Source: an uncultured Opitutaceae bacterium (GTDB lineage: Bacteria; Verrucomicrobiota; Verrucomicrobiia; Opitutales; Opitutaceae). Taken from it: a stretch of DNA of 64,000 bases. This document shows, piece after piece, positions 8,391-17,341 of the stretch. Below the pieces are notes generated by a model. That model saw only the letters and a list, made by a program, of their open reading frames with translations, did not search any database and had not been told where the DNA came from. The stretch spans positions 4,405 through 68,404 of the forward strand of contig CALFXL010000004.1 in the NCBI GenBank assembly GCA_937958045.1, given 5' to 3'. The translations under genes and the position numbers were made by a program. Within the stretch, counting starts at the first letter, position 1, and each line of letters opens with the position of its first letter.

Positions 8391-11300
8391 ATGAACATAC
8401 GTAGATGCGTGCGCGCCTCGCAGGCGCTCGCAGTCGTATTGGCTGCACACGGAGGTCTGGCGATGGCGCAACAGACCCCGGCGGTATCCAACGCGGATAC
8501 CCAGGAATGGACTGACGAAGAGACGGTCGTTTTGTCTCCCTTCGAAGTCACCACCTCAAAGGACAAAGGTTATAAAGCGACGAACGCCACTTCAGGTACG
8601 CGGCTAAATACCCCGATCAAAGATGTGCCGCTCAACTTGGAGGTCATCACCAATGATTTCCTGCGCGATACCGGTGCCAAGAGCCTTCGCGAAGGTTTGC
8701 GCTATTCCGCAGGCGTCGTGTTGGAGTCGCAGGCGGATGCGTTTGCGGAGGATGATGATAATGTCTCGAGTGCGGGCGCCAATGATCCTCGCGGTGTCAC
8801 GCGTCGTGCCGGTGAATCCACGACCAAGCTTCGCGGTTTCGTCATCGATCAAGTGTTGCGCGATGGTTTCCGGCGGCAATATTCCGCCGATTGGATTAAT
8901 ATTGGCCGTGTCGAAGTGCTGCGCGGTCCGAGCGCGTTGCTCTATGGCGTGGGCAGTCTCGGTGGTGTTATTAACTACATGCCGAAACTTCCCGAGCGCG
9001 AAGAGAAGACTTACATCGGCACCAGTATCGGCAGTCACGGATTATATCGTGGCGAATTCGATGTGACCGGCCCGATGGGCACGGGCTCGTGGCGTCCGGC
9101 GTATCGTGTGACGGGCGCGTATCAGGAGCGGGGCGATTATACCGAGCATTATCGTGCGCGGCATTGGACGATTTCGCCGGTGTTTTCGTTTAATCCGTTC
9201 AAGAACACGACGATCCTGATCGATAATGAGTTCGGTGAATCCAAGCAGTTCGGCGTCGGTTTTCAGAACATCCGTTCCAATATCGGCAATCAAGCGGCGG
9301 CGCCCGGGCGCAACGCGGAGTGGCTTACCGATATCTCCAACGGCCTGATCAATACGCGTACCTTTCGCTGGTCGGGCCCGGATACTTATCTGCAGGGACC
9401 GTTTCGCAATACGATCATCGACGTGACGCAACGCGTCGGCGAAGACCTTTTCATCAAACTCGGCGTCGCACAGTCGGAATCCAGGTTTGATTCGCGTCAG
9501 ATCAAGGCGGGTGTCGCGCCGGGCACGCTCGATGGTGCGAGCCTGCCGATTTCGACGATCTCAAATTATTACGAGCACGGCACAACGATGCTCGGCGGAA
9601 CCTCATATAATATCCGCGATGCAATCACCCAGGCTTTGGCCAACGGCGATTTCAACGGATACAGCATTGAGGATATTTATAATAATCGGTCGATGAACTC
9701 TTATCGCGCCGACCGTTTGTACGGTTTTGTTCGCGAAGGTTTGTTTAACAAGGTCGGTACGAACACGGGGCCGCAGGTCAATGACCGCGCCATGATCTGG
9801 TATCAATGGCAGGATGAGAATGTGAAGGATCTGCGCGACCAGGTTCGCTTCGACGCGACGTACAACGTGGATGCCGGTTCGTTGGGTCGCCACACGTTCA
9901 TCGTGGGCGCGCAGTATATGAAATTGAAGAAAACGCGCGACGAGTATGGTCCCGCGTATGGCTACACGAACCGCACCACGCAGGTGCCGGTGTCTGTGCA
10001 GAGCTGGGAACGGTTCAACTTCAAGAATCCGCAGGATTACTCGGCGTTTCGCTACGGTGCGCAGGGCGACGGCGTGCAGGACGTACCGATGTATCATCTG
10101 TATAATACTGTGGAGCGTAATTGGGACCTTGGTTATTACGGCGTATACCAAGGTCAGTTTTTTAATGACCGCGTGACGCTGATCGGCGGTGCGCGTTGGG
10201 ATCGTTCTGACGCACGCACGGTGCGCACATTTCTATATGAACAAGGGCGCAATCCGTCGATCAGCGGTCGCGGCACGGAAGGCACGACGGGCGATGTGCC
10301 CACGGCGACGAGCCCGCAGATTGGCCTGTCGATCAAGATCACCGACGATATTTCGGTATTCGGTGTTTATTCGGAAGGTGTCGTGCCCAATCCCTACGCC
10401 GCGGATGGCAACGGCAATATGCTCAAGCCGACCAAGGCGAAGAACAAGGAAGTCGGCGTGAAGTTTGATCTCGCGGATGGCCGCATCTCGGGAACGGTCA
10501 GCGCGTACGAAATCAAACGCACAGGTACGCCGAAGCTTGTTTGGTGGGCGCCGAATCCGTGGAAGTCGCGCGAGGACGGTTGGGATGAAACCAAGCCCAA
10601 CGCCGTGCTTGGCGGTTTCGCGACCCCCGAAGCCATGTGGGCCGTCATTCATGGCACGGAGGGCCTGAACACCGCGCAAGGGCTCGAACTCGCGAAGCGC
10701 ATTTGGTCGCCGGGCTGGCACGCGTTGCTCGATGAAATCTCGGGCGTTTCGGATGTGGCTAATGCCGGCGCGGGCCCTGAAGGGAGCCGCTTCTGGACCT
10801 GGGACAACAGCGGTTACGCGTATGCGGCGAATACCAACACGGAAAACTATGACCCGAACTACTCGGGCGATTTGTGGTTCCCGCTCTTCAACCTCAGCGA
10901 TCCGGATGTGGTGAAAGCCTTCGATGCGATCTCCGCGTTGCCGGGCTGGAAGGGGAACTATTACACCGATGGCGGTAAGACATTCCGTTGGGCCGACGGC
11001 TCGGCGGGGTACACCAACGGCCCCGGCAGCAGCGGTGCATTTGTGCCGATGAACGACCAAGCGCGCGGCTGGGATGCGTCGGTGATTTTCACCCCCAACG
11101 ACTCGTTGCAGATTCTCCTGAATTACGCGCATGTGAAACGGAAGGTTACGAGCCGCACGTATCAGTTTGTGAGCCTCGGTTATTGGCCTGCTGGCTGGTG
11201 GATGCAGAAGGACCAAAACTTCGGTACCTTCGGCCAAAATCGCAGCCCGCAAGAAGCGTATGAGGACGTCAACGACACCGCCACGTATCGCGTTGTCGTT

Positions 11301-11705
11301 CCCGACTACAACCAGCCGATGGACGACACGCCGGAAAACACCGCCAACGTCTGGGTCCGTTACAACTTCGACGCGACCATCCCCGCTCTCAAAGGCTGGA
11401 CGGTGGGTCTCGGCGGTCAGTGGGAAGACAAACGTCTTTGGTTCAGCGGATTTGGCGGCGGTGGTGGCAACATTGTGATTGTCGATGGCTCTACCGACGG
11501 CGCGGATCCGAACAACCTCGTGAAGTTCTACACCAAGGAGCGCTATTCGGTGAATCTCCTCGTCGAGTACCGCACGCGTGTCGCCGACAAATACAACGTC
11601 CGCGTCGCGCTCAACGCGGACAACCTCCTCGACGATCAAGGCCGCTACGGTCTCGTTTACGGCTCGGGCTCTTCGTACCGCCTCTCGTTGGGCGTGGATT
11701 TTTGA
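8391..11705 (+). CDS. TonB-dependent outer-membrane receptor (Opitutaceae-type)
   Basis: A 1104-residue outer-membrane transporter. The signal peptide ends near AMA-QQ (about residue 27). A short linker with VVLSPFEVTTSKDKGYKAT precedes the plug domain (about 65-200), which contains RVEVLRGPSALLYG and GGVINYMPK. The rest is a 22-strand-type beta barrel ending in the terminal Phe (LSLGVDF) expected for Bam-assembled proteins. No SusD-like partner is encoded nearby. Its place between the alpha-xylosidase and a LacI regulator, with an operator-like site upstream, suggests oligosaccharide uptake energised by TonB-ExbBD. A siderophore role is less likely but not excluded. Confidence 0.93.
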   Translation: MNIRRCVRASQALAVVLAAHGGLAMAQQTPAVSNADTQEWTDEETVVLSPFEVTTSKDKGYKATNATSGTRLNTPIKDVPLNLEVITNDFLRDTGAKSLREGLRYSAGVVLESQADAFAEDDDNVSSAGANDPRGVTRRAGESTTKLRGFVIDQVLRDGFRRQYSADWINIGRVEVLRGPSALLYGVGSLGGVINYMPKLPEREEKTYIGTSIGSHGLYRGEFDVTGPMGTGSWRPAYRVTGAYQERGDYTEHYRARHWTISPVFSFNPFKNTTILIDNEFGESKQFGVGFQNIRSNIGNQAAAPGRNAEWLTDISNGLINTRTFRWSGPDTYLQGPFRNTIIDVTQRVGEDLFIKLGVAQSESRFDSRQIKAGVAPGTLDGASLPISTISNYYEHGTTMLGGTSYNIRDAITQALANGDFNGYSIEDIYNNRSMNSYRADRLYGFVREGLFNKVGTNTGPQVNDRAMIWYQWQDENVKDLRDQVRFDATYNVDAGSLGRHTFIVGAQYMKLKKTRDEYGPAYGYTNRTTQVPVSVQSWERFNFKNPQDYSAFRYGAQGDGVQDVPMYHLYNTVERNWDLGYYGVYQGQFFNDRVTLIGGARWDRSDARTVRTFLYEQGRNPSISGRGTEGTTGDVPTATSPQIGLSIKITDDISVFGVYSEGVVPNPYAADGNGNMLKPTKAKNKEVGVKFDLADGRISGTVSAYEIKRTGTPKLVWWAPNPWKSREDGWDETKPNAVLGGFATPEAMWAVIHGTEGLNTAQGLELAKRIWSPGWHALLDEISGVSDVANAGAGPEGSRFWTWDNSGYAYAANTNTENYDPNYSGDLWFPLFNLSDPDVVKAFDAISALPGWKGNYYTDGGKTFRWADGSAGYTNGPGSSGAFVPMNDQARGWDASVIFTPNDSLQILLNYAHVKRKVTSRTYQFVSLGYWPAGWWMQKDQNFGTFGQNRSPQEAYEDVNDTATYRVVVPDYNQPMDDTPENTANVWVRYNFDATIPALKGWTVGLGGQWEDKRLWFSGFGGGGGNIVIVDGSTDGADPNNLVKFYTKERYSVNLLVEYRTRVADKYNVRVALNADNLLDDQGRYGLVYGSGSSYRLSLGVDF

Positions 11706-11727
11706 GCCGCCGAGTTCTTGGAAAGTT

Positions 11728-11759
11728 AAGCCCGCGTGGCGCGACCGCGCGGGCTTTTT
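11728..11759 (+). terminator. Intrinsic terminator after the TonB-dependent receptor
   Basis: AAGCCCGCG (11728-11736) pairs with CGCGGGCTT (11748-11756), with an 11-base loop, followed by a run of five T. It begins 22 bases after the receptor stop and is the clearest rho-independent terminator in the window. It separates the receptor from the LacI gene. Confidence 0.85.
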
Positions 11760-11813
11760 CGCAGATGCATCCGTTGGTTTGATTGCTTGCCTCGACGGTA
11801 AACTCGACGCGTT

Positions 11814-12902
11814 ATGCCGAAAATGCCCCGTCCAGCCAAACGTAGAGTCATCCGCGCCGCCACGCTGGCCGATGTCGGTCGCGAAGCGGGTGTTTCCGCC
11901 ATGGCCGCTTCGGCCGTGCTTAATGGCGCCCGCACGTCGTCGCGCATCTCGACCGAAACGCGTGAACGCATTTTGGCCGCTGCGAAAAAACTTCGTTACC
12001 GTCCCAACGCCGCCGCCCGCGCGCTCGCCGAGCGCAAGATGAACACGCTGGGCGTGGCCGCGCTTTTCGACGAGTCGGGCGAGCTCAACCACTACTTTCT
12101 CGAAGTGTTCAACGGCGTGATCGAGGCCGCTGCGCATCACAACCAAAACACGACCGTCTTCACGCTGCACGATTGGGAACAGGACTTCGGTCGACTCAAC
12201 GGCTTCTGCGATGGCCGGATCGACGGACTCATCTTGATCGGCCCGATCATCAGCCGCGAAACTGCCAAACATCTTCCCGAGCACACGCCTTTCGTGGCGC
12301 TGCACGCCAACGTGCCGATCCCCGGCGTGCTCAACATCGAGAGCGATGAAGAAGCCGGCGCGTATCAGATCGTGCGTCACATGATCGAGCTCGGCCACCG
12401 GCGTATCCTGCACCTCGCGGGTTTGTCGGGACTGCTCGGCGCGGAGCGTCGTCTCAACGGCTACCGGCGCGCACTCGCCGAGGCGGGGATTCCGTTTTCC
12501 TCGTCGCTTGTCGTCGAAGCCGGTTTTGGCTCGGCGGTCGCAAAACGCGCCATCGCGACGTGGCTGAAGAAAAACCGCAAGGAACCGCTTCCCGACGCGG
12601 TGTTTTGCGCGACAGATCTGGCCGCGGTCGGTTGCTTGGAAGCGCTGGCAGAGGCGGGCTTGCGCGTGCCGGATGACATTTCGGTGACCGGTTTCGATGA
12701 CACGCTTGCGGCGCGCACGACTGTGCCGCAGCTCACGACAGTGCGCCAGCCGCTCCGCGCGATGGGGATTAAAGCCGTGGAGTGTCTGCTCGCGCGTATC
12801 CAGCAGCACCAAGGTAAAGCCGATCACACGGAGCCCAAACCGCTGGTTTTTCCTGTCGAGCTCGTGGTGCGTGGTTCGGTGTGCGATTTGCGGAAAAAAT
12901 AA
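11814..12902 (+). CDS. LacI-family transcriptional regulator
   Basis: A 362-residue DNA-binding repressor or activator. The helix-turn-helix is near the N-terminus (TLADVGREAGVSAMAASAVL, about residues 20-40), followed by the hinge region YRPNAAARALA. A periplasmic-binding-protein-like sensor domain fills the rest, with VTGFDDTLAARTTVPQLTTV typical of GalR/LacI members. It lies downstream of the glycan genes and after a terminator, so it has its own promoter in 11760-11813. I saw no copy of the operator-like sequence there, so autoregulation is not supported. It is the natural candidate to bind the sites at 2593, 5837 and 8274, with a glycan-derived sugar as effector. Confidence 0.93.
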   Translation: MPKMPRPAKRRVIRAATLADVGREAGVSAMAASAVLNGARTSSRISTETRERILAAAKKLRYRPNAAARALAERKMNTLGVAALFDESGELNHYFLEVFNGVIEAAAHHNQNTTVFTLHDWEQDFGRLNGFCDGRIDGLILIGPIISRETAKHLPEHTPFVALHANVPIPGVLNIESDEEAGAYQIVRHMIELGHRRILHLAGLSGLLGAERRLNGYRRALAEAGIPFSSSLVVEAGFGSAVAKRAIATWLKKNRKEPLPDAVFCATDLAAVGCLEALAEAGLRVPDDISVTGFDDTLAARTTVPQLTTVRQPLRAMGIKAVECLLARIQQHQGKADHTEPKPLVFPVELVVRGSVCDLRKK

Positions 12903-12904
12903 AC

Positions 12905-12920
12905 CGCCGGCGCGCCGGCG
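12905..12920. repeat. 16-bp perfect palindrome after the LacI gene
   Basis: CGCCGGCGCGCCGGCG reads the same on both strands and begins 2 bases after the LacI stop. It could form a short GC hairpin acting as a terminator, but there is no T-run. Confidence 0.4.
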
Positions 12921-12988
12921 CGTGTTTCGCGGAGCCGTCCTTTCCCGTTGCCTAGCGGTTCACGGTTCGTGTTTATCCCGTGCGCCTC

Positions 12989-14335
12989 ATGAAAGTCACC
13001 GGCCTCGCCATCGTCCCGCCTCCGTCCGCTGCCGATCAGCCCAAAGTCACGCCTGAGCTCCTGGCGTCTGTGCTGGCGCGTTATTCACGCAGCAACGAAG
13101 GGCTTGCGGCCATCTTGGCGAAAGTGGACCTCGCCAATCCCGAAGCGTCGATCGACCGCATTTTGAAATTCGTCGATTACGGCCACGCGTCGATCGGCGG
13201 GCTCACCGGCGGTATCGCCATCGCGCTCGACGACATCTCGATGTGGCTCGCGTATAAAATCTTCGAGATCGCGCAGATGGCCGACGGCCAGGAATCGAGC
13301 ACGCGATACATCACGATGGATGCCGCCAATTTGCCGACGCCGGCCGAACTGGGCATCCCCGACGATCTCGCGACGCGCTGGCAGGCGGTGATGGCCAAAG
13401 CGTTTGCCGCGTATAACGCCGAATACGCGCGCCTCGATGCGCTCGCGACGGAGCAACCGTCCTTGGTGCGTTTGCCGGCCGATGCGAAACCCGCCGTCGT
13501 CACGCGTCTGCGCAAAAACTACGCGCTGGATCGCGCCCGTTATTTTATCCCGTTCGCCACACGCACGAATCTCGGTCTCGTGCAGACTTCGCGCATGTGG
13601 GCGCAGACGGTGAAACACCTCGATTCGTTGCCACATCCCGAAGCGCGCGCAGCCGCCGCGCTGATCCGCGAGGAGTTATTGAAACAATCGCCGCGACTCA
13701 TGCGGCATAGTTTCGCCGAAAGTTCTTATCAGGAACAGGCGCGCCAAGAACTCGCCGCCAGCGTGAGGCTCGGCCGCGAACGTCTCTCCACCGCGCCGCT
13801 CGCCGATGAGGTGTGGGTGCACGTCGATCGCGCGACACCGCCGTTCTTGCCCGAGGTGCAATCGATCACCGAAGCGCTGAGGCATCGCCCGAATCGCTAC
13901 GCGCAACACGGCGCGGCTTCACGTCGCATGCGCGTCAGCTTCGCATGGAACAATCTCGCGATCGCCGAGCTGCGCGATCTCAACCGCCACCGCACGGGCC
14001 ATCGTTACACGCCGCTCATTCAGGCCGGTTTTTATCTGCCGCCCGAAATCGCGCACGGGAATCACGCGGCGCTGCTCGACGAACAAGCGGCGCTCACACG
14101 CGAACTGCTGGAGCGCGGATCGCCCGCATATGTGTACTCGCTCTTGCTCGGCGCGCAGACGCCGTTTGAGCACAGCACGCACGCGGACAAGTTCATCTAC
14201 GAAGCCGAACTGCGCACCGGTATGGGTGCGCATTTCCGCTATGCGGAACACCTCAGCGCGACGCTCCGCGAGTTCTTCAAACAAGTGCCCGAAGCGCGCG
14301 ACTGGGTGGTCGAAGGCACCGCCGAACCGGAATAA
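12989..14335 (+). CDS. thyX: ThyX-like protein with two Thy1 repeats
   Basis: A 448-residue protein related to flavin-dependent thymidylate synthase, which methylates dUMP using methylene-THF, FAD and NADPH. ThyX is normally about 220-270 residues; this protein seems to hold two ThyX-like repeats. The first (about 20-220) keeps the SSTRY end of the signature (residues 103-107) and the ARYFIPF block but lacks RHR. The second (about 270-440) keeps RHR (333-335, in LNRHRTGHRY) but not the following Ser motif. A GTG lies at 12980; the ATG at 12989 is preferred. Long two-repeat forms are known, from memory, in Chlamydiae. Catalytic competence cannot be judged from sequence alone. Confidence 0.8.
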   Translation: MKVTGLAIVPPPSAADQPKVTPELLASVLARYSRSNEGLAAILAKVDLANPEASIDRILKFVDYGHASIGGLTGGIAIALDDISMWLAYKIFEIAQMADGQESSTRYITMDAANLPTPAELGIPDDLATRWQAVMAKAFAAYNAEYARLDALATEQPSLVRLPADAKPAVVTRLRKNYALDRARYFIPFATRTNLGLVQTSRMWAQTVKHLDSLPHPEARAAAALIREELLKQSPRLMRHSFAESSYQEQARQELAASVRLGRERLSTAPLADEVWVHVDRATPPFLPEVQSITEALRHRPNRYAQHGAASRRMRVSFAWNNLAIAELRDLNRHRTGHRYTPLIQAGFYLPPEIAHGNHAALLDEQAALTRELLERGSPAYVYSLLLGAQTPFEHSTHADKFIYEAELRTGMGAHFRYAEHLSATLREFFKQVPEARDWVVEGTAEPE

Positions 14336-14365
14336 AACTCGTCGACGTCAGCGTCGCGAGGATTG

Positions 14366-14386
14366 GGGCAATGCTCCGCATTGTCC
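14366..14386. terminator. Palindrome at the convergent thyX/small-protein junction
   Basis: GGGCAATGC and GCATTGTCC form a stem with one G-T pair around the loop TCC. It lies between two genes facing each other. The segment GCTCCGCATTGTCCG recurs in inverted form at 56850-56864 in another convergent gap. It is a candidate bidirectional terminator without a T-run. Confidence 0.45.
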
Positions 14387-14428
14387 GTTGTGTTATGCGC
14401 TGATTCGCGCAACGCGTTTACCGCGCTC

Positions 14429-14713
<285 letters not shown>

Positions 14714-14724
14714 AGGGGACAAGT

Positions 14725-16356
14725 TCAGCCCAAATGCACACCCAAGACAAGCGCGAGTCCCGTCAGCACAAACGGCGCCCAGAAACCGCCACCGCGCCGT
14801 TCCCAACGCAGCGCATAGCCGGCCATCATCGCGCCGATCACCAATGCGAGCGATAGATAGCCTGCGGCGCTGGAGCGAAATTGCAGCGTCCAGAAGAAGC
14901 CGGGAATTTTGAGCAGCCACGCGATGACCGCATCCATGCCGACCAGCACGATCGCTGCGGCGTGATTGAACAAAATCGCGCCGCCGGCCCATCCCGCGAG
15001 TCCGCAGACAAGCGACAAAAATCCGCTCAAGATCGCGAGCGACGATACGGGGATCAGGAGAAGATTCGCGAGAAGCCCGCCCGGCGTGAATAATTGAAAG
15101 AAGATCACACCACAGATTGAGCTCACGAGAGTCGTGGCGAGACCGATGGCAAGCGCGTTGCGCACGACCCGCCAGAGAGCTTCCGCAGCGCGATGCCAGC
15201 GTGACCACGTAGCCTTGGGCAGATCGCGGAAGAGCGCCCAGTTTTCGTCCCAGTACGCAGCAAGCGGCAGCCCGAGCAGCACGATTGCGGCGACGGTGCC
15301 GTACGACATCTGAAAACTCGCGCTGAAAAGCTGCATCGGATCGCGCAGCAATCCGACGAAGGCCGCGAGTGCGAGCGTCGCGACCGGATTGATAGGGAGC
15401 CGCGCAATCATCGCTGCCTGCGCGAGCGTGATCATAAGAAACGCGCGCACCGCCGATGGACTCGCGCCCGTGATGTCCACGTACAACCAAAGCGCTACCA
15501 CGCCGATCAAAAACCGAATGAGGGCCGGCAGCCGCAGCAACGCGAGCGAGCCATGGATCGCGAGTGCGATCACGCCGATGTGCAGCCCGCTGATCGCAAA
15601 CAAGTGCATCGTGCCGCTGCGGAGGTATTGATTGCGCTGGTCTTCGCTCAACTCATGTTTTTGCCCGAGCAGCATCGCGCGAAACACGCCTGCGAGATGA
15701 TCGTGCTTGTCGAGTCCGAGCGACAAGATCGCTCCGAAACGCGCCAGGCTCCGCTCTCGAAAACGCGCATATGCCGACGGCTCGCGCACGACGGAAAGCA
15801 CGCGACCTCGCGTCAGCCGGAAATTCACGCCGGAAGCGTTGAGAAAGCCTTCAAACGATCCCATGGCCGCATCGAGCGGCAGCGTTTCGATCACGCCAAT
15901 GACGGCGATCTCGGTATCACGGGAAGGAGGGGCTGCATCGGAGGCTCTCGTCAGCGAGAAATACACGCGCTGTCCGCGCAAGTCCTGGAGATGTGTATCC
16001 GAAGATCGGATACGTGCGATTCCCGATAGGCGGCGGGGATCGGAATTGAAGGTTCGCTCGACTTGCAAGGTCAGGCGCGCTTCGCGTGGCGGCAGTTTGT
16101 CCCACGCGGCGATTCGTGCACGGTGAAGCAGGTAAGCGCCGGCTCCCGCGCAAAGAAGCGCGACGGCGATGAGCAGCGCCCAGCGACGAAACTGTGCCGA
16201 CCAGATCGTTGCGCCGATGACACAGAGCAAAGCGGCGCCGAGCGGCCAGCCCACGGGAAGCGACGGGGTCAGCGTCCTCGCCGCAACAATTCCTCCCATG
16301 AACGGCAGCAGCAGCCACAACACCGGCGCCCGGTGACGGAGACAGCGCGCGATCAT
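14725..16356 (-). CDS. comEC: ComEC/Rec2-family competence membrane protein, short form
   Basis: A 543-residue polytopic membrane protein with an N-terminal DUF4131-like region (hydrophobic segments, then a soluble OB-like part about 90-200). The competence core contains LFAISGLHIGVIALAI and GASPSAVRAFLMI, which are family hallmarks. ComEC forms the inner-membrane channel for single-stranded DNA in transformation. The C-terminal metallo-beta-lactamase domain found in long ComEC proteins (about 750-800 residues) is absent, since the protein ends soon after the last membrane segments. It may still be a transport channel. It is followed at 11 bases by the small coiled-coil protein. Confidence 0.9.
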   Translation of the reverse strand: MIARCLRHRAPVLWLLLPFMGGIVAARTLTPSLPVGWPLGAALLCVIGATIWSAQFRRWALLIAVALLCAGAGAYLLHRARIAAWDKLPPREARLTLQVERTFNSDPRRLSGIARIRSSDTHLQDLRGQRVYFSLTRASDAAPPSRDTEIAVIGVIETLPLDAAMGSFEGFLNASGVNFRLTRGRVLSVVREPSAYARFRERSLARFGAILSLGLDKHDHLAGVFRAMLLGQKHELSEDQRNQYLRSGTMHLFAISGLHIGVIALAIHGSLALLRLPALIRFLIGVVALWLYVDITGASPSAVRAFLMITLAQAAMIARLPINPVATLALAAFVGLLRDPMQLFSASFQMSYGTVAAIVLLGLPLAAYWDENWALFRDLPKATWSRWHRAAEALWRVVRNALAIGLATTLVSSICGVIFFQLFTPGGLLANLLLIPVSSLAILSGFLSLVCGLAGWAGGAILFNHAAAIVLVGMDAVIAWLLKIPGFFWTLQFRSSAAGYLSLALVIGAMMAGYALRWERRGGGFWAPFVLTGLALVLGVHLG

Positions 16357-16416
16357 GGCGCGTTTTCAACCGAAGCGATCGGCGCGAATCGACGCTAATT
16401 TTTACCGATGTTTCCC

Positions 16417-16544
16417 CGCCGCGGAGGCGCAGAGAAAATGGCTTAAGGCGCGTGGAGCTGTGCGGCTGAGATGGGGGAGATGCAGCGAGAGCTGTGCTTG
16501 CTTCAGTTGCTGTCCGCCTCCGCGTTCTCTGTGTCTCTGCGGCG
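16417..16544. repeat. Dispersed-type inverted repeat in the comEC-thuA gap
   Basis: CCGCGGAGGCGCAGAGAA near 16419-16437 is mirrored by TCCGCGTTCTCTGTGTCTC (about 16519-16537) and the following TGCGGCG. The second element reads on the other strand as CGCAGAGACACAGAGAACG with GCGGAGG. This sort of element is common, in my recollection, between genes of Verrucomicrobiota and related phyla. No gene is present in 16357-16561. Confidence 0.5.
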
Positions 16545-16561
16545 AAGGATTTACGCGAGGC

Positions 16562-17323
16562 TCAGTGCTCGCGGCCGGCGGCCCAGAGGAGACCGCGGGC
16601 AAGGAGGTCTTGGAAAACGGGGTCTTCCCACGTCGCGTTGCCGTGACCGAAGGTCGTGCCGAACACACGCGCGCCGTGATAGCGATTGGTCCAGATGACG
16701 GGATGGCTTTGGCCGTCCTTTTCACTCGTGGAAACCGCAAGTGCTTCGGCGCTGGGCCAGAGCTTTTCGATGATGTAGAGTTCATCGATCGGCGTGACCC
16801 AGGTCTCAGGAAAGTTCTTTAGCGCCGGATGCGTGGGCACCAGCGGATGCACGCGGTAGCGGCTTTCGTGATCGTGGCGATGACTCGTGACGCCGAGGAA
16901 TTCGCGCCAGTCGTCGATTTGCGCCGCGCGATACGTATGCATGGCGCAGTGAATCACGAGCGCTGGTTTTCCGGCGCGATGCGCAGCGGTGATTTTTCGG
17001 ATGTAGTCAGGATTCGTCGTGTCGGCGAAGCAGGCATTGTGAACAACGACATCGTAAGGCGCCGCCCAATCGGGGTTGTCGTAGAGTGAAATCTCCGCGC
17101 GCGAGCCGGTGCCGCCTTCGTTGACGATAGTCCATTCGACGTGGGCGAGACGCGCGGCGGATTCGGTGAGGATTTTGGTCTGCGTGGGATAATCGTGACA
17201 GCAACCGCCTGTGATGAGCAGCGCGCGCAGAACGGACGGCGGAGTGGGCGTTGTTGCGTCGGCGGCTATGCCGAACGGAACGATGCAGGCCGCGAACAGG
17301 GTAACGAGAAGGCGGGAGATCAT
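16562..17323 (-). CDS. Secreted ThuA-like domain protein
   Basis: A 253-residue protein with a signal peptide (MISRLLVTLFAACIVPFGIA) and a ThuA-like, class-I-glutamine-amidotransferase-like fold. Family features include LLITGGCCHDY at the start of the domain, VVHNACFAD, ALVIHCAMHTYR and RVFGTTFGHGNATW at the end. ThuA-like proteins are linked to trehalose and other carbohydrate metabolism in several bacteria, but enzymatic activity is not firmly established. It starts 18 bases after the GT61 stop and may be the last gene of the polysaccharide operon or a passenger of it. Confidence 0.88.
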   Translation of the reverse strand: MISRLLVTLFAACIVPFGIAADATTPTPPSVLRALLITGGCCHDYPTQTKILTESAARLAHVEWTIVNEGGTGSRAEISLYDNPDWAAPYDVVVHNACFADTTNPDYIRKITAAHRAGKPALVIHCAMHTYRAAQIDDWREFLGVTSHRHDHESRYRVHPLVPTHPALKNFPETWVTPIDELYIIEKLWPSAEALAVSTSEKDGQSHPVIWTNRYHGARVFGTTFGHGNATWEDPVFQDLLARGLLWAAGREH

Positions 17324-17341
17324 GCAGGACGGTGAACCGAG

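Noticed and set aside
8391..11705. Naming the TonB receptor as a siderophore receptor
   Set aside because: No siderophore genes are nearby and the context is carbohydrate-related; barrel sequence alone does not define the ligand.
10233..12827. A very long open frame on the minus strand (about 860 codons) opposite the TonB receptor and LacI genes
   Set aside because: It is fully antisense to two well-supported genes, shows no recognisable domain, and is Arg/His/Ala-rich as expected for the antisense of high-GC coding DNA.
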